This document shows positions 38,355 to 47,728 of a stretch of DNA of 48,631 nucleotides, piece after piece. The stretch's first letter is position 1. The number at the start of each line of letters is the position of its first letter. The notes under the pieces are model-generated. The model was given only the letters and a program-made list of their open reading frames with translations. It was not told where the DNA came from and ran no database searches. Origin of the DNA: a virus. The position numbers were made by a program, and so were the translations under genes. The stretch spans positions 1-48,631 of IMG/VR virus record IMGVR_UViG_3300025840_002122. One strand, written 5' to 3'.

Positions 38355-39789
38355 ACCTGCAAAGATTATAAGTGAAATTCCAATTGAGGAACAACACAAC
38401 GTAATCTTTAAACCTAATGAGGGACCACAGACAGAGTTTCTTGCTGCAGGTGAACGTGAAGTATTATATGGCGGCAGTGCAGGTGGCGGTAAATCCTATG
38501 CCATGTTAGCAGACCCCTTACGTTACATGGGGCATCCTAGTTTCTCAGGACTATTGCTACGCCATACTACAGAAGAACTTAGGGAACTTATATTTAAGTC
38601 TCAAGAAATGTACCCTAAGATATGGCCTGGAATTAAATGGTCAGAAAGAAAGATGCAGTGGACTGCGCCATCTGGTGCACGATTGTGGATGTCCTACCTT
38701 GACAGGGAAGATGACGTTCTGCGTTACCAAGGTCTAGCTTTTAGTTGGATAGGCTTTGACGAGTTGACACAATGGGCTACCCCGTTTGCATGGAACTATA
38801 TGCGATCTCGTCTACGGTCCACTGCACCCGACTTACCTATCTTTATGAGGGCAACTACCAACCCAGGGGGTAGAGGTCACCATTGGGTTAAGAAAATGTT
38901 TATTGACCCTGCCCCTTCTGGAAAGGCTTTTAATGCAACTGATATTGAAACAGGTGAAGAGCTTAAATATCCTGCAGGACACGCAAAGGCAGGAAAGCCT
39001 TTGTTCAAACGTAGGTTTATACCTGCACGTCTTTCAGACAATCCTTACCTAGCAGAACAGGGTGATTACGAGGCAATGCTACTATCGTTGCCTGAACAAC
39101 AACGTAGACAATTGTTAGAGGGTGACTGGGACATCAAAGAAGGTGCAGCCTTCACAGAGTTTGATAGGAATGAACATGTCATTGAGCCTTTTAACATCCC
39201 TAGTAATTGGGTTAAGTTTAGAGCATGTGATTATGGGTATGGTTCTTACAGTGCTGTCGTGTGGTTTGCCGTTGCGCCTGATGAGCAACTTATCGTATAT
39301 AGAGAATTGTACGTCAGTAAAGTTCTAGCTACTGATTTAGCAGACATGGTGCTTCAGCTAGAAGCAGAAGACGGAAACATTAAGTATGGAGTTCTTGACT
39401 CTTCTTTGTGGCATAAGCGTGGTGATACTGGCCCTAGTCTTGCTGAACAGATGATTAGTCGAGGATGCAGATGGCGTCCATCAGATCGTTCTAAAGGTTC
39501 ACGTGTAGCAGGTAAGAACGAAATACATAGACGTTTACAGGTAGACGAGTTTACAGAAAAACCCAGACTAGTATTCTTTAACACTTGTACTAATATGGTA
39601 GCACAGTTACCAGCAATTCCACTGGACAAAAAGAATCCAGAAGATATTGATACACACTCAGAAGACCACTTGTACGATGCTTTACGTTATGGTATAATGT
39701 CAAGACCACGGTTTAGTTTATTTGACTATGACCCACATTCTACAAGATCATCTGGAATGCGAGTGGCAGATTCAACATTTGGCTATTAA
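38209..39789 (+). CDS. terL: Terminase large subunit
   Basis: 526 residues. ATPase motifs: Walker A GGSAGGGKS (88-96) and Walker B WIGFDELTQW (about 180-189). The nuclease domain carries aspartates in RACDYGYGS, GVLDSSLWHK and DHLYDALRYG, the RNase H-like set of TerL. It cuts and pumps DNA into the prohead through the portal encoded next. The N-terminal 50 residues are basic and low complexity, so the true start could be the ATG at 38260. Confidence 0.95.
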   Translation: MSEEEKTKLQAYADGQTMRKRQSPRRKKLNAQGSEQKQTKKTSARPKPEPAKIISEIPIEEQHNVIFKPNEGPQTEFLAAGEREVLYGGSAGGGKSYAMLADPLRYMGHPSFSGLLLRHTTEELRELIFKSQEMYPKIWPGIKWSERKMQWTAPSGARLWMSYLDREDDVLRYQGLAFSWIGFDELTQWATPFAWNYMRSRLRSTAPDLPIFMRATTNPGGRGHHWVKKMFIDPAPSGKAFNATDIETGEELKYPAGHAKAGKPLFKRRFIPARLSDNPYLAEQGDYEAMLLSLPEQQRRQLLEGDWDIKEGAAFTEFDRNEHVIEPFNIPSNWVKFRACDYGYGSYSAVVWFAVAPDEQLIVYRELYVSKVLATDLADMVLQLEAEDGNIKYGVLDSSLWHKRGDTGPSLAEQMISRGCRWRPSDRSKGSRVAGKNEIHRRLQVDEFTEKPRLVFFNTCTNMVAQLPAIPLDKKNPEDIDTHSEDHLYDALRYGIMSRPRFSLFDYDPHSTRSSGMRVADSTFGY

Positions 39790-39799
39790 GGAAAAATAA

Positions 39800-41947
39800 A
39801 TGGCAGAAGATAATGAAGTATTCATTGAGGATGATGCAGTTATCCTTGAGGACACAGATAACTCAGTAGAAGAAGACGCAGATACTTCTAAGATTATTCC
39901 GTTTATTATGGAACGATACGCCCGTGCTGAAGACTACCGCCGACAAGATGAAGAACGTTGGCTACGTGCTTATCGTAACTATCGTGGCATATATGGCCCA
40001 GAGGTACAATTTACAGAGGCAGAAAAGTCTCGTGTGTTTATTAAAGTAACTAAGACAAAAACACTGGCTGCTTATGGTCAGATTGTAGATGTACTATTTG
40101 CAAAGAATAGTTTTCCACTTACAGTTGATCCTACAGAACTTCCAGAAGGAGTTGTTGAGAATGTCAGTTTTGATCCTGCTGTTCCTAAAGAGTTACAAGA
40201 AGACCGAAGAAGTGATCCAGTATCACCTTACGGTTTTAAAGGTGACGGTAAAGAGCTTCCTGCAGGGGCTACGGCGAAAACGTTAGAAGAGTTACTTAAC
40301 CCTGAACTACGTGAAAAGCTAGAGCCTATTGAAGGTATTAAAGAAGGTACAGGCGGTACGCCTACATCTGTTACATTTAGCCCTGCTATGATTGCAGCTA
40401 AAAAGATGCAGAAGAAAATTCAAGACCAGCTTGATGAAGCATCAGCGTCTAAACATTTACGCAGTACAGCATTTGAAATGGCTTTGTTTGGTACTGGTGT
40501 AATGAAAGGTCCATTTGCTGTAGATAAAGAATATCCTAACTGGGATGACGATACAGGTGAGTATTCACCTATCTTTAAAACAGTACCCCAAGTATCCCAT
40601 GTATCTGTGTGGAACTTTTATCCTGACCCAGATGCTAACAACATGGAAGAAGCACAGTATGTTATTGAACGTCATAAGATGTCACGTTCACAACTACGTG
40701 CACTAAAGAAACGTCCATACTTCCGTAGTCAAGTTATTGATGAAGCAATTTCTATGGGCGAAAACTACGATAAAGAATATTGGGAAGACGATCTTTCTGA
40801 TTATGCACCAGAGCATGGCATTGAACGTTTTGAAGTCCTAGAATATTGGGGCATGGTAGATGTTGAAATGCTTATGGATCAAGGTGTAGACATTCCTCGT
40901 GAGTTACAAGATACAGACGAACTACAGGCAAACGTTTGGATTTGTAATGGTAAACTACTACGTATGGTACTTAACCCATTCAAACCTGCTCGTATTCCTT
41001 ACATGGCATCACCTTATGAACTAAACCCATACTCATTCTTTGGTGTAGGTATTGCCGAAAATATGGACGATACGCAAACGTTGATGAATGGTTTCATGCG
41101 AATGGCTGTTGACAATGCTGTATTATCTGGTAACCTTTTGATTGAGGTAGATGAAACTAACCTAGTTCCAGGCCAAGACTTATCAGTATACCCAGGCAAA
41201 GTATTCCGTAGACAAGGTGGTGCACCAGGACAAGCTATCTTCGGTACTAAGTTCCCCAATGTTGCAGGTGAAAACTTACAGCTATTTGATAAGGCACGAG
41301 TGCTTGCAGATGAATCTACTGGCTTCCCTTCCTTTGCACATGGACAGACAGGTGTCATGGGTGTAGGCCGTACTGCTAGTGGCATTAGTATGCTAATGGG
41401 TGCTGCAAGTGGTACTATTAAGAATGTTATTAAAAACGTAGACGACTATCTGCTTCGCCCACTAGGTGAAGGACTGTTCCGCTTTAATATGCAGTTTGAC
41501 TTTGATCCTGAGATTAAAGGTGACTTAGAAGTTAAGGCACGTGGAACAGAATCACTTATGGCTAACGAAGTACGTAGCCAAAGACTTATGCAATTCTTGC
41601 AAGTATCATCTAACCCTGCACTTGCGCCGTTTGCTAAGTTTCAATACATTATTCGTGAGATTGCAAAGTCTCTTGATCTTGACCCCGAAAAAGTTACCAA
41701 CAATATGAATGAAGCTGCAATTCAAGCTGAACTAATGAAACAGTTCCAGCAAGAACAGCAAGCACAACAACCTCAACAAGGTGGTCCAGCAGGTGCAAAC
41801 CCAATGGACACATCAGGAGCAGGTGGTGGAACTATAGGTGTAGGACAAGCACCGACACCACAAGAACAAGGATTTAGTGGTAATGCAGGACAAGGAGCAC
41901 CTCAGCAAGCTCAAGGGGCTGGTCAGCAACCAAGCCCAATGGTCTAA
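39800..41947 (+). CDS. Portal (head-tail connector) protein
   Basis: 715 residues. Size, position right after terL and the helical body match podoviral portals: YDKEYWEDDLSDYAPEHGIE, SPYELNPYSFFGVGIAENMD and TGVMGVGRTASGISMLMGAA are familiar portal stretches. The C terminus is a long Q/G/P-rich tail. Twelve copies would form the ring through which DNA enters and leaves the head. Confidence 0.9.
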   Translation: MAEDNEVFIEDDAVILEDTDNSVEEDADTSKIIPFIMERYARAEDYRRQDEERWLRAYRNYRGIYGPEVQFTEAEKSRVFIKVTKTKTLAAYGQIVDVLFAKNSFPLTVDPTELPEGVVENVSFDPAVPKELQEDRRSDPVSPYGFKGDGKELPAGATAKTLEELLNPELREKLEPIEGIKEGTGGTPTSVTFSPAMIAAKKMQKKIQDQLDEASASKHLRSTAFEMALFGTGVMKGPFAVDKEYPNWDDDTGEYSPIFKTVPQVSHVSVWNFYPDPDANNMEEAQYVIERHKMSRSQLRALKKRPYFRSQVIDEAISMGENYDKEYWEDDLSDYAPEHGIERFEVLEYWGMVDVEMLMDQGVDIPRELQDTDELQANVWICNGKLLRMVLNPFKPARIPYMASPYELNPYSFFGVGIAENMDDTQTLMNGFMRMAVDNAVLSGNLLIEVDETNLVPGQDLSVYPGKVFRRQGGAPGQAIFGTKFPNVAGENLQLFDKARVLADESTGFPSFAHGQTGVMGVGRTASGISMLMGAASGTIKNVIKNVDDYLLRPLGEGLFRFNMQFDFDPEIKGDLEVKARGTESLMANEVRSQRLMQFLQVSSNPALAPFAKFQYIIREIAKSLDLDPEKVTNNMNEAAIQAELMKQFQQEQQAQQPQQGGPAGANPMDTSGAGGGTIGVGQAPTPQEQGFSGNAGQGAPQQAQGAGQQPSPMV

Positions 41948-42098
41948 GTTTGAAGCTTACTTAGACATGATAATCAATCAACAGCATCGTGTTATGGAAC
42001 AAACAAATGAAGTTGTTGCTGTTCATAGAGCACAAGGTGCTATCTATCAGTTACGTAGACTAAAGTTATTACGTGACGAAGTATTAAAATCTCAGTAA
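41883..42098 (+). CDS. Small conserved portal-adjacent protein
   Basis: 71 residues from the ATG at 41883; a GTG at 41877 is also possible. The string FEAYLDMIINQQHRVMEQTN and a RAQGAIYQLRRLKLLRDEV end are seen next to portal genes in marine phages. The start overlaps the portal tail by 65 bases in another frame. Its role is unknown, perhaps in head assembly. Confidence 0.65.
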   Translation: MQDKEHLSKLKGLVSNQAQWSKFEAYLDMIINQQHRVMEQTNEVVAVHRAQGAIYQLRRLKLLRDEVLKSQ

Positions 42099-42108
42099 GG
42101 AAATTACT

Positions 42109-44250
42109 ATGGAAGAACAAATGGAACTCTTTGAAGACGGTGGTCTAAAAGATGAAGGTGGCATGGTAGACGAAGAATCAGGAAATGAAGTTCCTAGTGG
42201 TAGCACTAAAAAAGAAGTACGTGATGACATTCCTGCTATGCTAAGTGAAGGTGAGTTTGTTCTACCTGCTGATGTTGTACGTTATCATGGACTAGAAAAA
42301 ATTATGCAGCTTCGTGATGAAGCTAAGTTTGGCCTAAAGAAAATGGAAGCTATGGGTCAAATGGGTAACTCTGACGAAGCTACATTAGATGATGACGTTC
42401 CATTTGGTCCTGCTGATCTTATTATTGTAGGTGCAGAACCTATGGAAGATGAACCACGTGAGATGTATCAAGGTGGTATGGTGTACGCACAAGAAGGTAC
42501 ATTTGTAAAACCTTCTACAGGTATTGCTGGTTATCAACCTTCTATCTATCAAGGTCAACAAACAACGGGAGCATATACTCCACCACCTAGTTCTGTTGCA
42601 CCCCCTATTCCTGCACCTTCTCCTGCAGGTGGCTATGTGCCTAAGTTTGTTTCAAGTGGGCAAATACCTGTTGGTGTAGCTCCACCCCCTGTAACTCCAG
42701 CATCAAGTACTGATACTTCTGCAGTTAGCACAGCATCAACTGAAGATAAACCATTTGTTCCAACTGTAAGTGATGTATATACAAGTGTAGAGTACATTAA
42801 TCCTGAAACGGGCGAACGTAGAATGTTTAACTTCTACAATGGGGCAGTAGTAAACGGTCCTATTCCAGAAGGGTTTATTCCTGTTACAGAATGGGAAGCT
42901 TCACAGACAGACACAGGAACAACCACTACAACAGGAACAGGTACTGATGATACATCTGTAGCAACTACACAAGTTACAACAGATGATGGTGGTGCTCAAA
43001 CTATTCGTGAGTTACAACAAAAACAACAGCAAAGAGAGTCTCAAGAACTTAGCATTCAAAAAACAAATCTTTTACAAAAAGGTTCTGCTAATGATCTAGT
43101 AAGTGCATGGCTAGATAATAAACGTGTTCTTGGTGCAGGAAACGTAGGATCATTCTTTAGTCCTCTTATAGGTGCGTTTACTACCGCAGCAGGACTAAAA
43201 CAACAACGAGATTTAGAATCAGCTTTAACAGAACGATTTGGTGAAGATTGGAAAACTACTGCTAAATTAACTGATGAAGTTAAAAAAGAACTTACTGAGT
43301 ATGAAGAATCAGGAAAACTTCGTAATACTAAATTGTTTGGAAATAAACTATTTGAAGATGTAAAGGCTGCAGTTTCTGGAATTAAAAATAGTTTTACTGA
43401 AGAAGGAAGACAGTCTTACTATGAAAATTATGCGTCTAGTGGACCTGTACATAATGTAGCTGACAACACTTTGTCTGGTGGGGTTACAGGATTTGAAGCT
43501 GTAACAGACAGTAGTGGTGCTCTACAAATGAATCAACATGGTATGCCACAGTCTTCAGGAAACCTATCTCTTAAAGAACAACAATCTTACGACAATGCAG
43601 TAAGAGATGGCAATGCCTCAGTAGCAAATCACCATGCAATTATTGCAGCGCATCGGGATAGACAAAACCAATATGCAGATGCACTTGCACGGGGTGATAC
43701 ATCCGCAGCCGCTGCTATTGGTGCAAATATGTCTGCTCAAAGTAGAGATCAAGCGGAACGTTTTGGTGGCAGTGTGCATCGTGCATCAGAAAGTGGTACG
43801 GCATCAAAGAATACTTCATCTGGTCTTCAGTTTTTTTCTAAGTTTGTACCCAATAATGACAATGATGGTGGCAGTGATACTGATAGTGATTCAGGCTCAA
43901 ATACAGGAGGCTATAGCTGCTATGTAGCTACGGCACTTAATAATAAAGGATACTGGCCTACAGTTAAAAAGATGAAACTTATCAAGTGGTGCATGGATGC
44001 AAAACCAGAAGATAAATTTGATACAAAACTATGGCGCAATGGCTATACAGTATTTGGTAAAACAGTTATTGCGCCTCACGTAGACAATAAAATTATTCAG
44101 TGGTTATCTGATGGTTTTTATGATTCCAGAGTTAAAAACAAAAAAGACATAAAATCTTTTACTGGCCTCTTATTTTTCTATATTCCATCATATACAATTG
44201 CACTATATAAAATGCTACGTAATGATCTAGTAGATATTGAAAGGACTTAA
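42109..44250 (+). CDS. Conserved virion or assembly protein with cysteine-type C-terminal domain
   Basis: 713 residues. The N terminus is acidic and contains MLSEGEFVLPADVVRYHGLE then KIMQLRDEAKFGLKKMEAMG, a conserved string in marine phages. GG motifs (EGGMVDE, QGGMV) recur. The middle is Pro/Thr/Ser-rich, and around 42787-42887 the segment resembles one in the 1087-residue protein. The last 110 residues form a compact domain starting YSCYVATALNNKGYWPTVKK, seen in other marine phages. The role is probably structural or assembly-related, without proof. Confidence 0.7.
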   Translation: MEEQMELFEDGGLKDEGGMVDEESGNEVPSGSTKKEVRDDIPAMLSEGEFVLPADVVRYHGLEKIMQLRDEAKFGLKKMEAMGQMGNSDEATLDDDVPFGPADLIIVGAEPMEDEPREMYQGGMVYAQEGTFVKPSTGIAGYQPSIYQGQQTTGAYTPPPSSVAPPIPAPSPAGGYVPKFVSSGQIPVGVAPPPVTPASSTDTSAVSTASTEDKPFVPTVSDVYTSVEYINPETGERRMFNFYNGAVVNGPIPEGFIPVTEWEASQTDTGTTTTTGTGTDDTSVATTQVTTDDGGAQTIRELQQKQQQRESQELSIQKTNLLQKGSANDLVSAWLDNKRVLGAGNVGSFFSPLIGAFTTAAGLKQQRDLESALTERFGEDWKTTAKLTDEVKKELTEYEESGKLRNTKLFGNKLFEDVKAAVSGIKNSFTEEGRQSYYENYASSGPVHNVADNTLSGGVTGFEAVTDSSGALQMNQHGMPQSSGNLSLKEQQSYDNAVRDGNASVANHHAIIAAHRDRQNQYADALARGDTSAAAAIGANMSAQSRDQAERFGGSVHRASESGTASKNTSSGLQFFSKFVPNNDNDGGSDTDSDSGSNTGGYSCYVATALNNKGYWPTVKKMKLIKWCMDAKPEDKFDTKLWRNGYTVFGKTVIAPHVDNKIIQWLSDGFYDSRVKNKKDIKSFTGLLFFYIPSYTIALYKMLRNDLVDIERT

Positions 44251-44251
44251 A

Positions 44252-44644
44252 ATGGAAGAGGAAGAACTAGTACGAGGTATGGAATCTTCCATGCGGTCAG
44301 CCGAAGACATGACTGTTAATGAGTACACAAACACTTTAGTTGATCGTATAAATAATTTAACAGACAAGGAAAAAGTTTCTTTACTAGATATGTTTGGTTC
44401 TGAAGAATTTCAACTTATCGGTAGGATACTTGGACCTGAAGTTACAAAAACAGTTGGAAAGCAGATAAACTTTTTTGCAGAGGAAGCTATAATGAACCCT
44501 GAAGGAGTTCAACCCGTAAAAGAGCTTGAAGGCCGTATGCAACGAGAAGAAACTGAAGATCAAACAGAACAAATGTTTAGACAAGCACCTCCAGAAATGC
44601 GTGTACAGGAAGAACTAGAAGATCAACCTGACACACTTGTGTAG
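44252..44644 (+). CDS. Hypothetical acidic protein before scaffold
   Basis: 130 residues from the ATG at 44252, chosen for AAAGGA six bases upstream. Helical and acidic (KEKVSLLDMFGSEEFQLIGR then EEAIMNPEGVQPVKELEGRM). Its position between the 713-residue gene and the scaffold gene suggests an assembly factor. The TAG is followed by a GTAACAA/TTGTTAC hairpin. Confidence 0.65.
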   Translation: MEEEELVRGMESSMRSAEDMTVNEYTNTLVDRINNLTDKEKVSLLDMFGSEEFQLIGRILGPEVTKTVGKQINFFAEEAIMNPEGVQPVKELEGRMQREETEDQTEQMFRQAPPEMRVQEELEDQPDTLV

Positions 44645-44728
44645 TAACAACACATTAACTTGTTACATTAGACTGGCCTACCCATCCCCCTACCAACAGG
44701 CTACGGTGGCCCCAGTAAGGAAACTAAA
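44645..44728 (+). other. GC-rich leader of the scaffold gene
   Basis: An inverted repeat GTAACAA/TTGTTAC (44644-44666) is followed by a GC-rich, pyrimidine-rich block (about 44671-44717) with GGCC at both ends. This block is open in the scaffold frame (TGLPIPLPTGYGGPSKETK) but has no start codon, and AAGGA lies 7 bases before the scaffold ATG. Confidence 0.5.
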
Positions 44729-45601
44729 ATGTCAGAGAACATGGAAGTAATGGCTTCAGAGGTTGAAGCACCAAAAAAAGTAGCATTTGCCAATCGTAAG
44801 TACTCAAATGCAGATCGTATTAAAAAAGAAGAAGAAGAACTAGAACAGCTTATTGCTGAACAAAAAGGTGAAGCAGTTCAACAAGAACCACAAGAAGCTG
44901 AACCTGCTAATGCTGAGGAAAAAAGTTTTAAGAAACGTTACGGTGACCTACGTAGACACCAACAACAAAAAGAAAAAGAATACGAAGATCGTATCAAAGC
45001 TCTTGAAACACAACTAACTCAGGCAACTAATAGTGAGATTAAACTACCAAAGTCTGATGAAGACATTGAAGCTTGGGCAACTAAGTATCCAGATGTAGCT
45101 GCTATCGTCGAAACTATTGCAATTAAAAAAGCAAAAGAACAAGCACAAGGTCTTGAGGATCGTGTTCGTGAGATCGACGAAATGAAAGCAAATGCAGCAC
45201 GTGAGAAAGCAGAAGTAGAACTTCTAAAGCTGCATCCAGATTTTGGTACTATTCGTGACAGTGATGACTTTCATGAGTGGGCAGAAGAACAACCTAAGTG
45301 GGTTCAAGATGCTCTTTATGAAAATGATGCAGATGCACGTTCTGCTGCACGAGCAATTGATTTGTATAAAGCAGACCGTAACATTACAACTAAAAAGTCT
45401 GCTACAGCAAAAGATGCTGCACGTTCTGTGGGAGCACGGAATGAACGTAGTAAGCCGAACTCAGACGCAATGAGTGGGGCTATCCGAGAATCCGATGTCC
45501 AAAAGATGTCGGCTACCGAGTACGAAAAGAATGCTGACGATATCATGGAAGCTATTCGTACAGGTAACTTTATTTACGATTTATCTGGTTCAGCCCGATA
45601 A
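44729..45601 (+). CDS. Scaffold protein
   Basis: 290 residues, very charged and helical: KKEEEELEQLIAEQKGEAVQ, then a coiled-coil middle (RRHQQQKEKEYEDRIKALET) and a basic C-terminal third. Composition, length and location directly before the major capsid gene match podoviral scaffolds such as T7 gp9. It would guide prohead assembly and leave the head before packaging. Confidence 0.85.
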   Translation: MSENMEVMASEVEAPKKVAFANRKYSNADRIKKEEEELEQLIAEQKGEAVQQEPQEAEPANAEEKSFKKRYGDLRRHQQQKEKEYEDRIKALETQLTQATNSEIKLPKSDEDIEAWATKYPDVAAIVETIAIKKAKEQAQGLEDRVREIDEMKANAAREKAEVELLKLHPDFGTIRDSDDFHEWAEEQPKWVQDALYENDADARSAARAIDLYKADRNITTKKSATAKDAARSVGARNERSKPNSDAMSGAIRESDVQKMSATEYEKNADDIMEAIRTGNFIYDLSGSAR

Positions 45602-45607
45602 AAAGTA

Positions 45608-45635
45608 TTGACATATAAGTTATTTATGATATAAC
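45608..45635 (+). promoter_or_regulatory. Promoter upstream of the major capsid gene
   Basis: TTGACA (45608-45613), 16-base spacer, TATAAC (45630-45635) followed by TATATATG. Boxes and the TATATA extension match the other promoters of this phage. The predicted start is near 45642. Confidence 0.75.
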
Positions 45636-45651
45636 TATATATGTATAGTTT

Positions 45652-45699
45652 AACTGCTACACCTCAATATATGACTACTGTAGCAGTTTCACATTTTTT
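45652..45699 (+). terminator. Terminator-like hairpin directly after the promoter
   Basis: AACTGCTAC (45652-45660) and GTAGCAGTT (45680-45688) form a perfect 9-bp stem with a 19-base loop, followed within 5 bases by T6 (45694-45699). It starts about 10 bases after the predicted transcription start, so it would act as an attenuator or end a small RNA of about 55 bases. Confidence 0.6.
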
Positions 45700-45864
45700 A
45701 GCAAACAATATGACTTTACGGATTACCTAATACGTATGGCCCATATAACACATTTTGTAACTGATCATTACATTTTGTGATCTATATGCACCCATAGACG
45801 ATTAGCCTCTATACTAAGTAATAAAGTTTTGCATCTGTAATCTAAATGCTAAAGGAGTTTTATC

Positions 45865-46935
45865 ATGGCATTCGGAGTCGCATCAGGCTATACAAACTTG
45901 CCAAATGGCAATTTCTCGCCTGTAATTTATTCCAAACAGGTGCAACTTGCATTCCGCAAAGCATCTGTCACTGACGCTATCACTAATAATGACTATTTCG
46001 GTGAAATCGCTAACATGGGCGATACCGTTAAAATCATTAAAGAACCTGAGATTTCAGTATCTGCATACCTACGTGGTACAACAATCGCACCACAAGATTT
46101 GACAGATAACGATTTCTCTCTAGTCGTAGACCAAGCAAACTATTTTGCCTTCAAGGTTGACGACATTGAAGAAGCACACAGCCACGTCAATTTCCAAAGC
46201 TTGGCGTCTGATCGTGCGGCTTATCGTTTGGCTGACCAGTATGACCAAGAAGTTCTTGGCTACCTATCTGGTTATGACCAGTCTGCTCTACATGCAAATG
46301 CCGATACAGTTAACACAACTGTTAACGGTACTAAAGCAAACTCAGCAGCAGGTTCAGACGAACTTCTAGCAGCTAACAAGTTGGACATGACCGATTTTGG
46401 TAACATCACAACTGTTGGTAGTGCTGGTGACTCTATTCCAGTTGCTGCTCGTCTACCAGGTGCTACAGCATTGCCAACAGCATATGCTTCACCTGCAATG
46501 ATCTTGTCACGTATGGCACGTATCATGGATGGTCAGAATGTTCCTACAACAGGTCGTTGGATTGTTATTTCACCTGAGATGATGGAAATCCTACGTGACG
46601 AAGATTCACGTCTTCTAAACGCAGACTACGGTGGGTCTGGCCTACAAAACGGTTTGGTTCTTAACAACTTCCATGGTTTCCGTGTACACGTTTCTAACAA
46701 CCTACCATCAGTTGGTACTGGTCCTGCAACTACAGGTACAACAGCACAGTCAACTAACTACGGTGTAATCGTAGCTGGTCATGACTCAGCGGTTGCGACT
46801 GCAGAGCAGATCAACAAAACTGAAACATACCGTGATCCAGATTCATTCGCTGACATCGTTCGTGGTATGCACCTATATGGTCGCAAAATCTTGCGTCCAG
46901 AAGCTCTTGTAACAGCACGTTACAACCTAGCTTAA
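45865..46935 (+). CDS. Major capsid protein
   Basis: 356 residues. The N-terminal part GNFSPVIYSKQVQLAFRKAS, then IANMGDTVKIIKEPEISVSA and the E-loop-like region before DQANYFAFKVDDIEEAHSHV are typical of the HK97-fold capsid protein of marine podoviruses. The C terminus (YGRKILRPEALVTARYNLA) is also characteristic. AAAGGAG lies upstream of the ATG after a 230-base leader with a promoter and hairpin. A strong hairpin follows the gene. Confidence 0.93.
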   Translation: MAFGVASGYTNLPNGNFSPVIYSKQVQLAFRKASVTDAITNNDYFGEIANMGDTVKIIKEPEISVSAYLRGTTIAPQDLTDNDFSLVVDQANYFAFKVDDIEEAHSHVNFQSLASDRAAYRLADQYDQEVLGYLSGYDQSALHANADTVNTTVNGTKANSAAGSDELLAANKLDMTDFGNITTVGSAGDSIPVAARLPGATALPTAYASPAMILSRMARIMDGQNVPTTGRWIVISPEMMEILRDEDSRLLNADYGGSGLQNGLVLNNFHGFRVHVSNNLPSVGTGPATTGTTAQSTNYGVIVAGHDSAVATAEQINKTETYRDPDSFADIVRGMHLYGRKILRPEALVTARYNLA

Positions 46936-46947
46936 TAATAGCTAACT

Positions 46948-46973
46948 AAGGGGGCTGCTTCGGTGGCCCTCTT
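46948..46973 (+). terminator. UUCG hairpin after the capsid gene
   Basis: Bases 46948-46958 and 46963-46973 form an 11-pair stem, allowing G-U pairs, capped by a C(UUCG)G tetraloop. There is no T-run behind it, so it is a partial terminator or RNA stabiliser, comparable in position to the terminator after T7 gene 10. Confidence 0.7.
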
Positions 46974-46999
46974 ACGCATATCTAAAAGAAAGATATTCT

Positions 47000-47728
47000 A
47001 TGGCAACTACATACATTACACTAGTAAATGATGTGCTAAGACGTTTAAATGAAGTCACACTTGATATTGCAGGTGATGGCTTTGATACTGTACGTAACGT
47101 TCAAGCTCTTGCCAAGGATGCAGTAAACAATAGTATTCGTCTTATCTTACAAGACGGTCAGGAATGGCCTTTTTTAAAAACAACATATACTCAAACACTG
47201 ACAGCAGGAACAGGTACATATTCTTTTCCTTCTAATATGGGTTCAGTAGATTGGGATACGTTCTTTCTAAAAAAGACTAGTGGACTAAGTGTTAGCCCTA
47301 AACATTTAAAAGTAATTAACTATAACGACTATGTACAGAACTACAGAGTTGGTGATGAAGAAGGAGATCAGGTAAACGGTATTGGTGCTCCTGTTGTTGT
47401 ATTTCAGACACAAGAAAATAAATTTGGAATTACCCCTTTACCTAACGCTGCATATGAAGTAGAATATGTGTACTTCACATACCCCAGTGATCTAAACCTT
47501 TATGATGATACAACAATAATTCCTGATAGGTTTAAACATGTAATTATTGATGGTGCAGTTATGTACATTATGAGATTCCGTAGTAATGAACAGAGTGCAG
47601 CTATTCACCAACAAAACTTCCAAAGTGGTATTAAGGCAATGCGTAGATTACTATTAGATGATAATCTATATGTACGGTCTACAGTAATTGAACGTGCAAG
47701 TGTTTCTAGTTTTAACAGTGCGGTATAA
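47000..47728 (+). CDS. Tail tubular protein A (T7 gp11-like)
   Basis: 242 residues. TYITLVNDVLRRLNEVTLDI, then AKDAVNNSIRLILQDGQEWP and EVEYVYFTYPSDLNLYDDTT are typical of podoviral tail tube A / head-tail adaptor proteins. It connects the portal to the tail. The stop overlaps the next ATG by one base. Confidence 0.88.
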   Translation: MATTYITLVNDVLRRLNEVTLDIAGDGFDTVRNVQALAKDAVNNSIRLILQDGQEWPFLKTTYTQTLTAGTGTYSFPSNMGSVDWDTFFLKKTSGLSVSPKHLKVINYNDYVQNYRVGDEEGDQVNGIGAPVVVFQTQENKFGITPLPNAAYEVEYVYFTYPSDLNLYDDTTIIPDRFKHVIIDGAVMYIMRFRSNEQSAAIHQQNFQSGIKAMRRLLLDDNLYVRSTVIERASVSSFNSAV

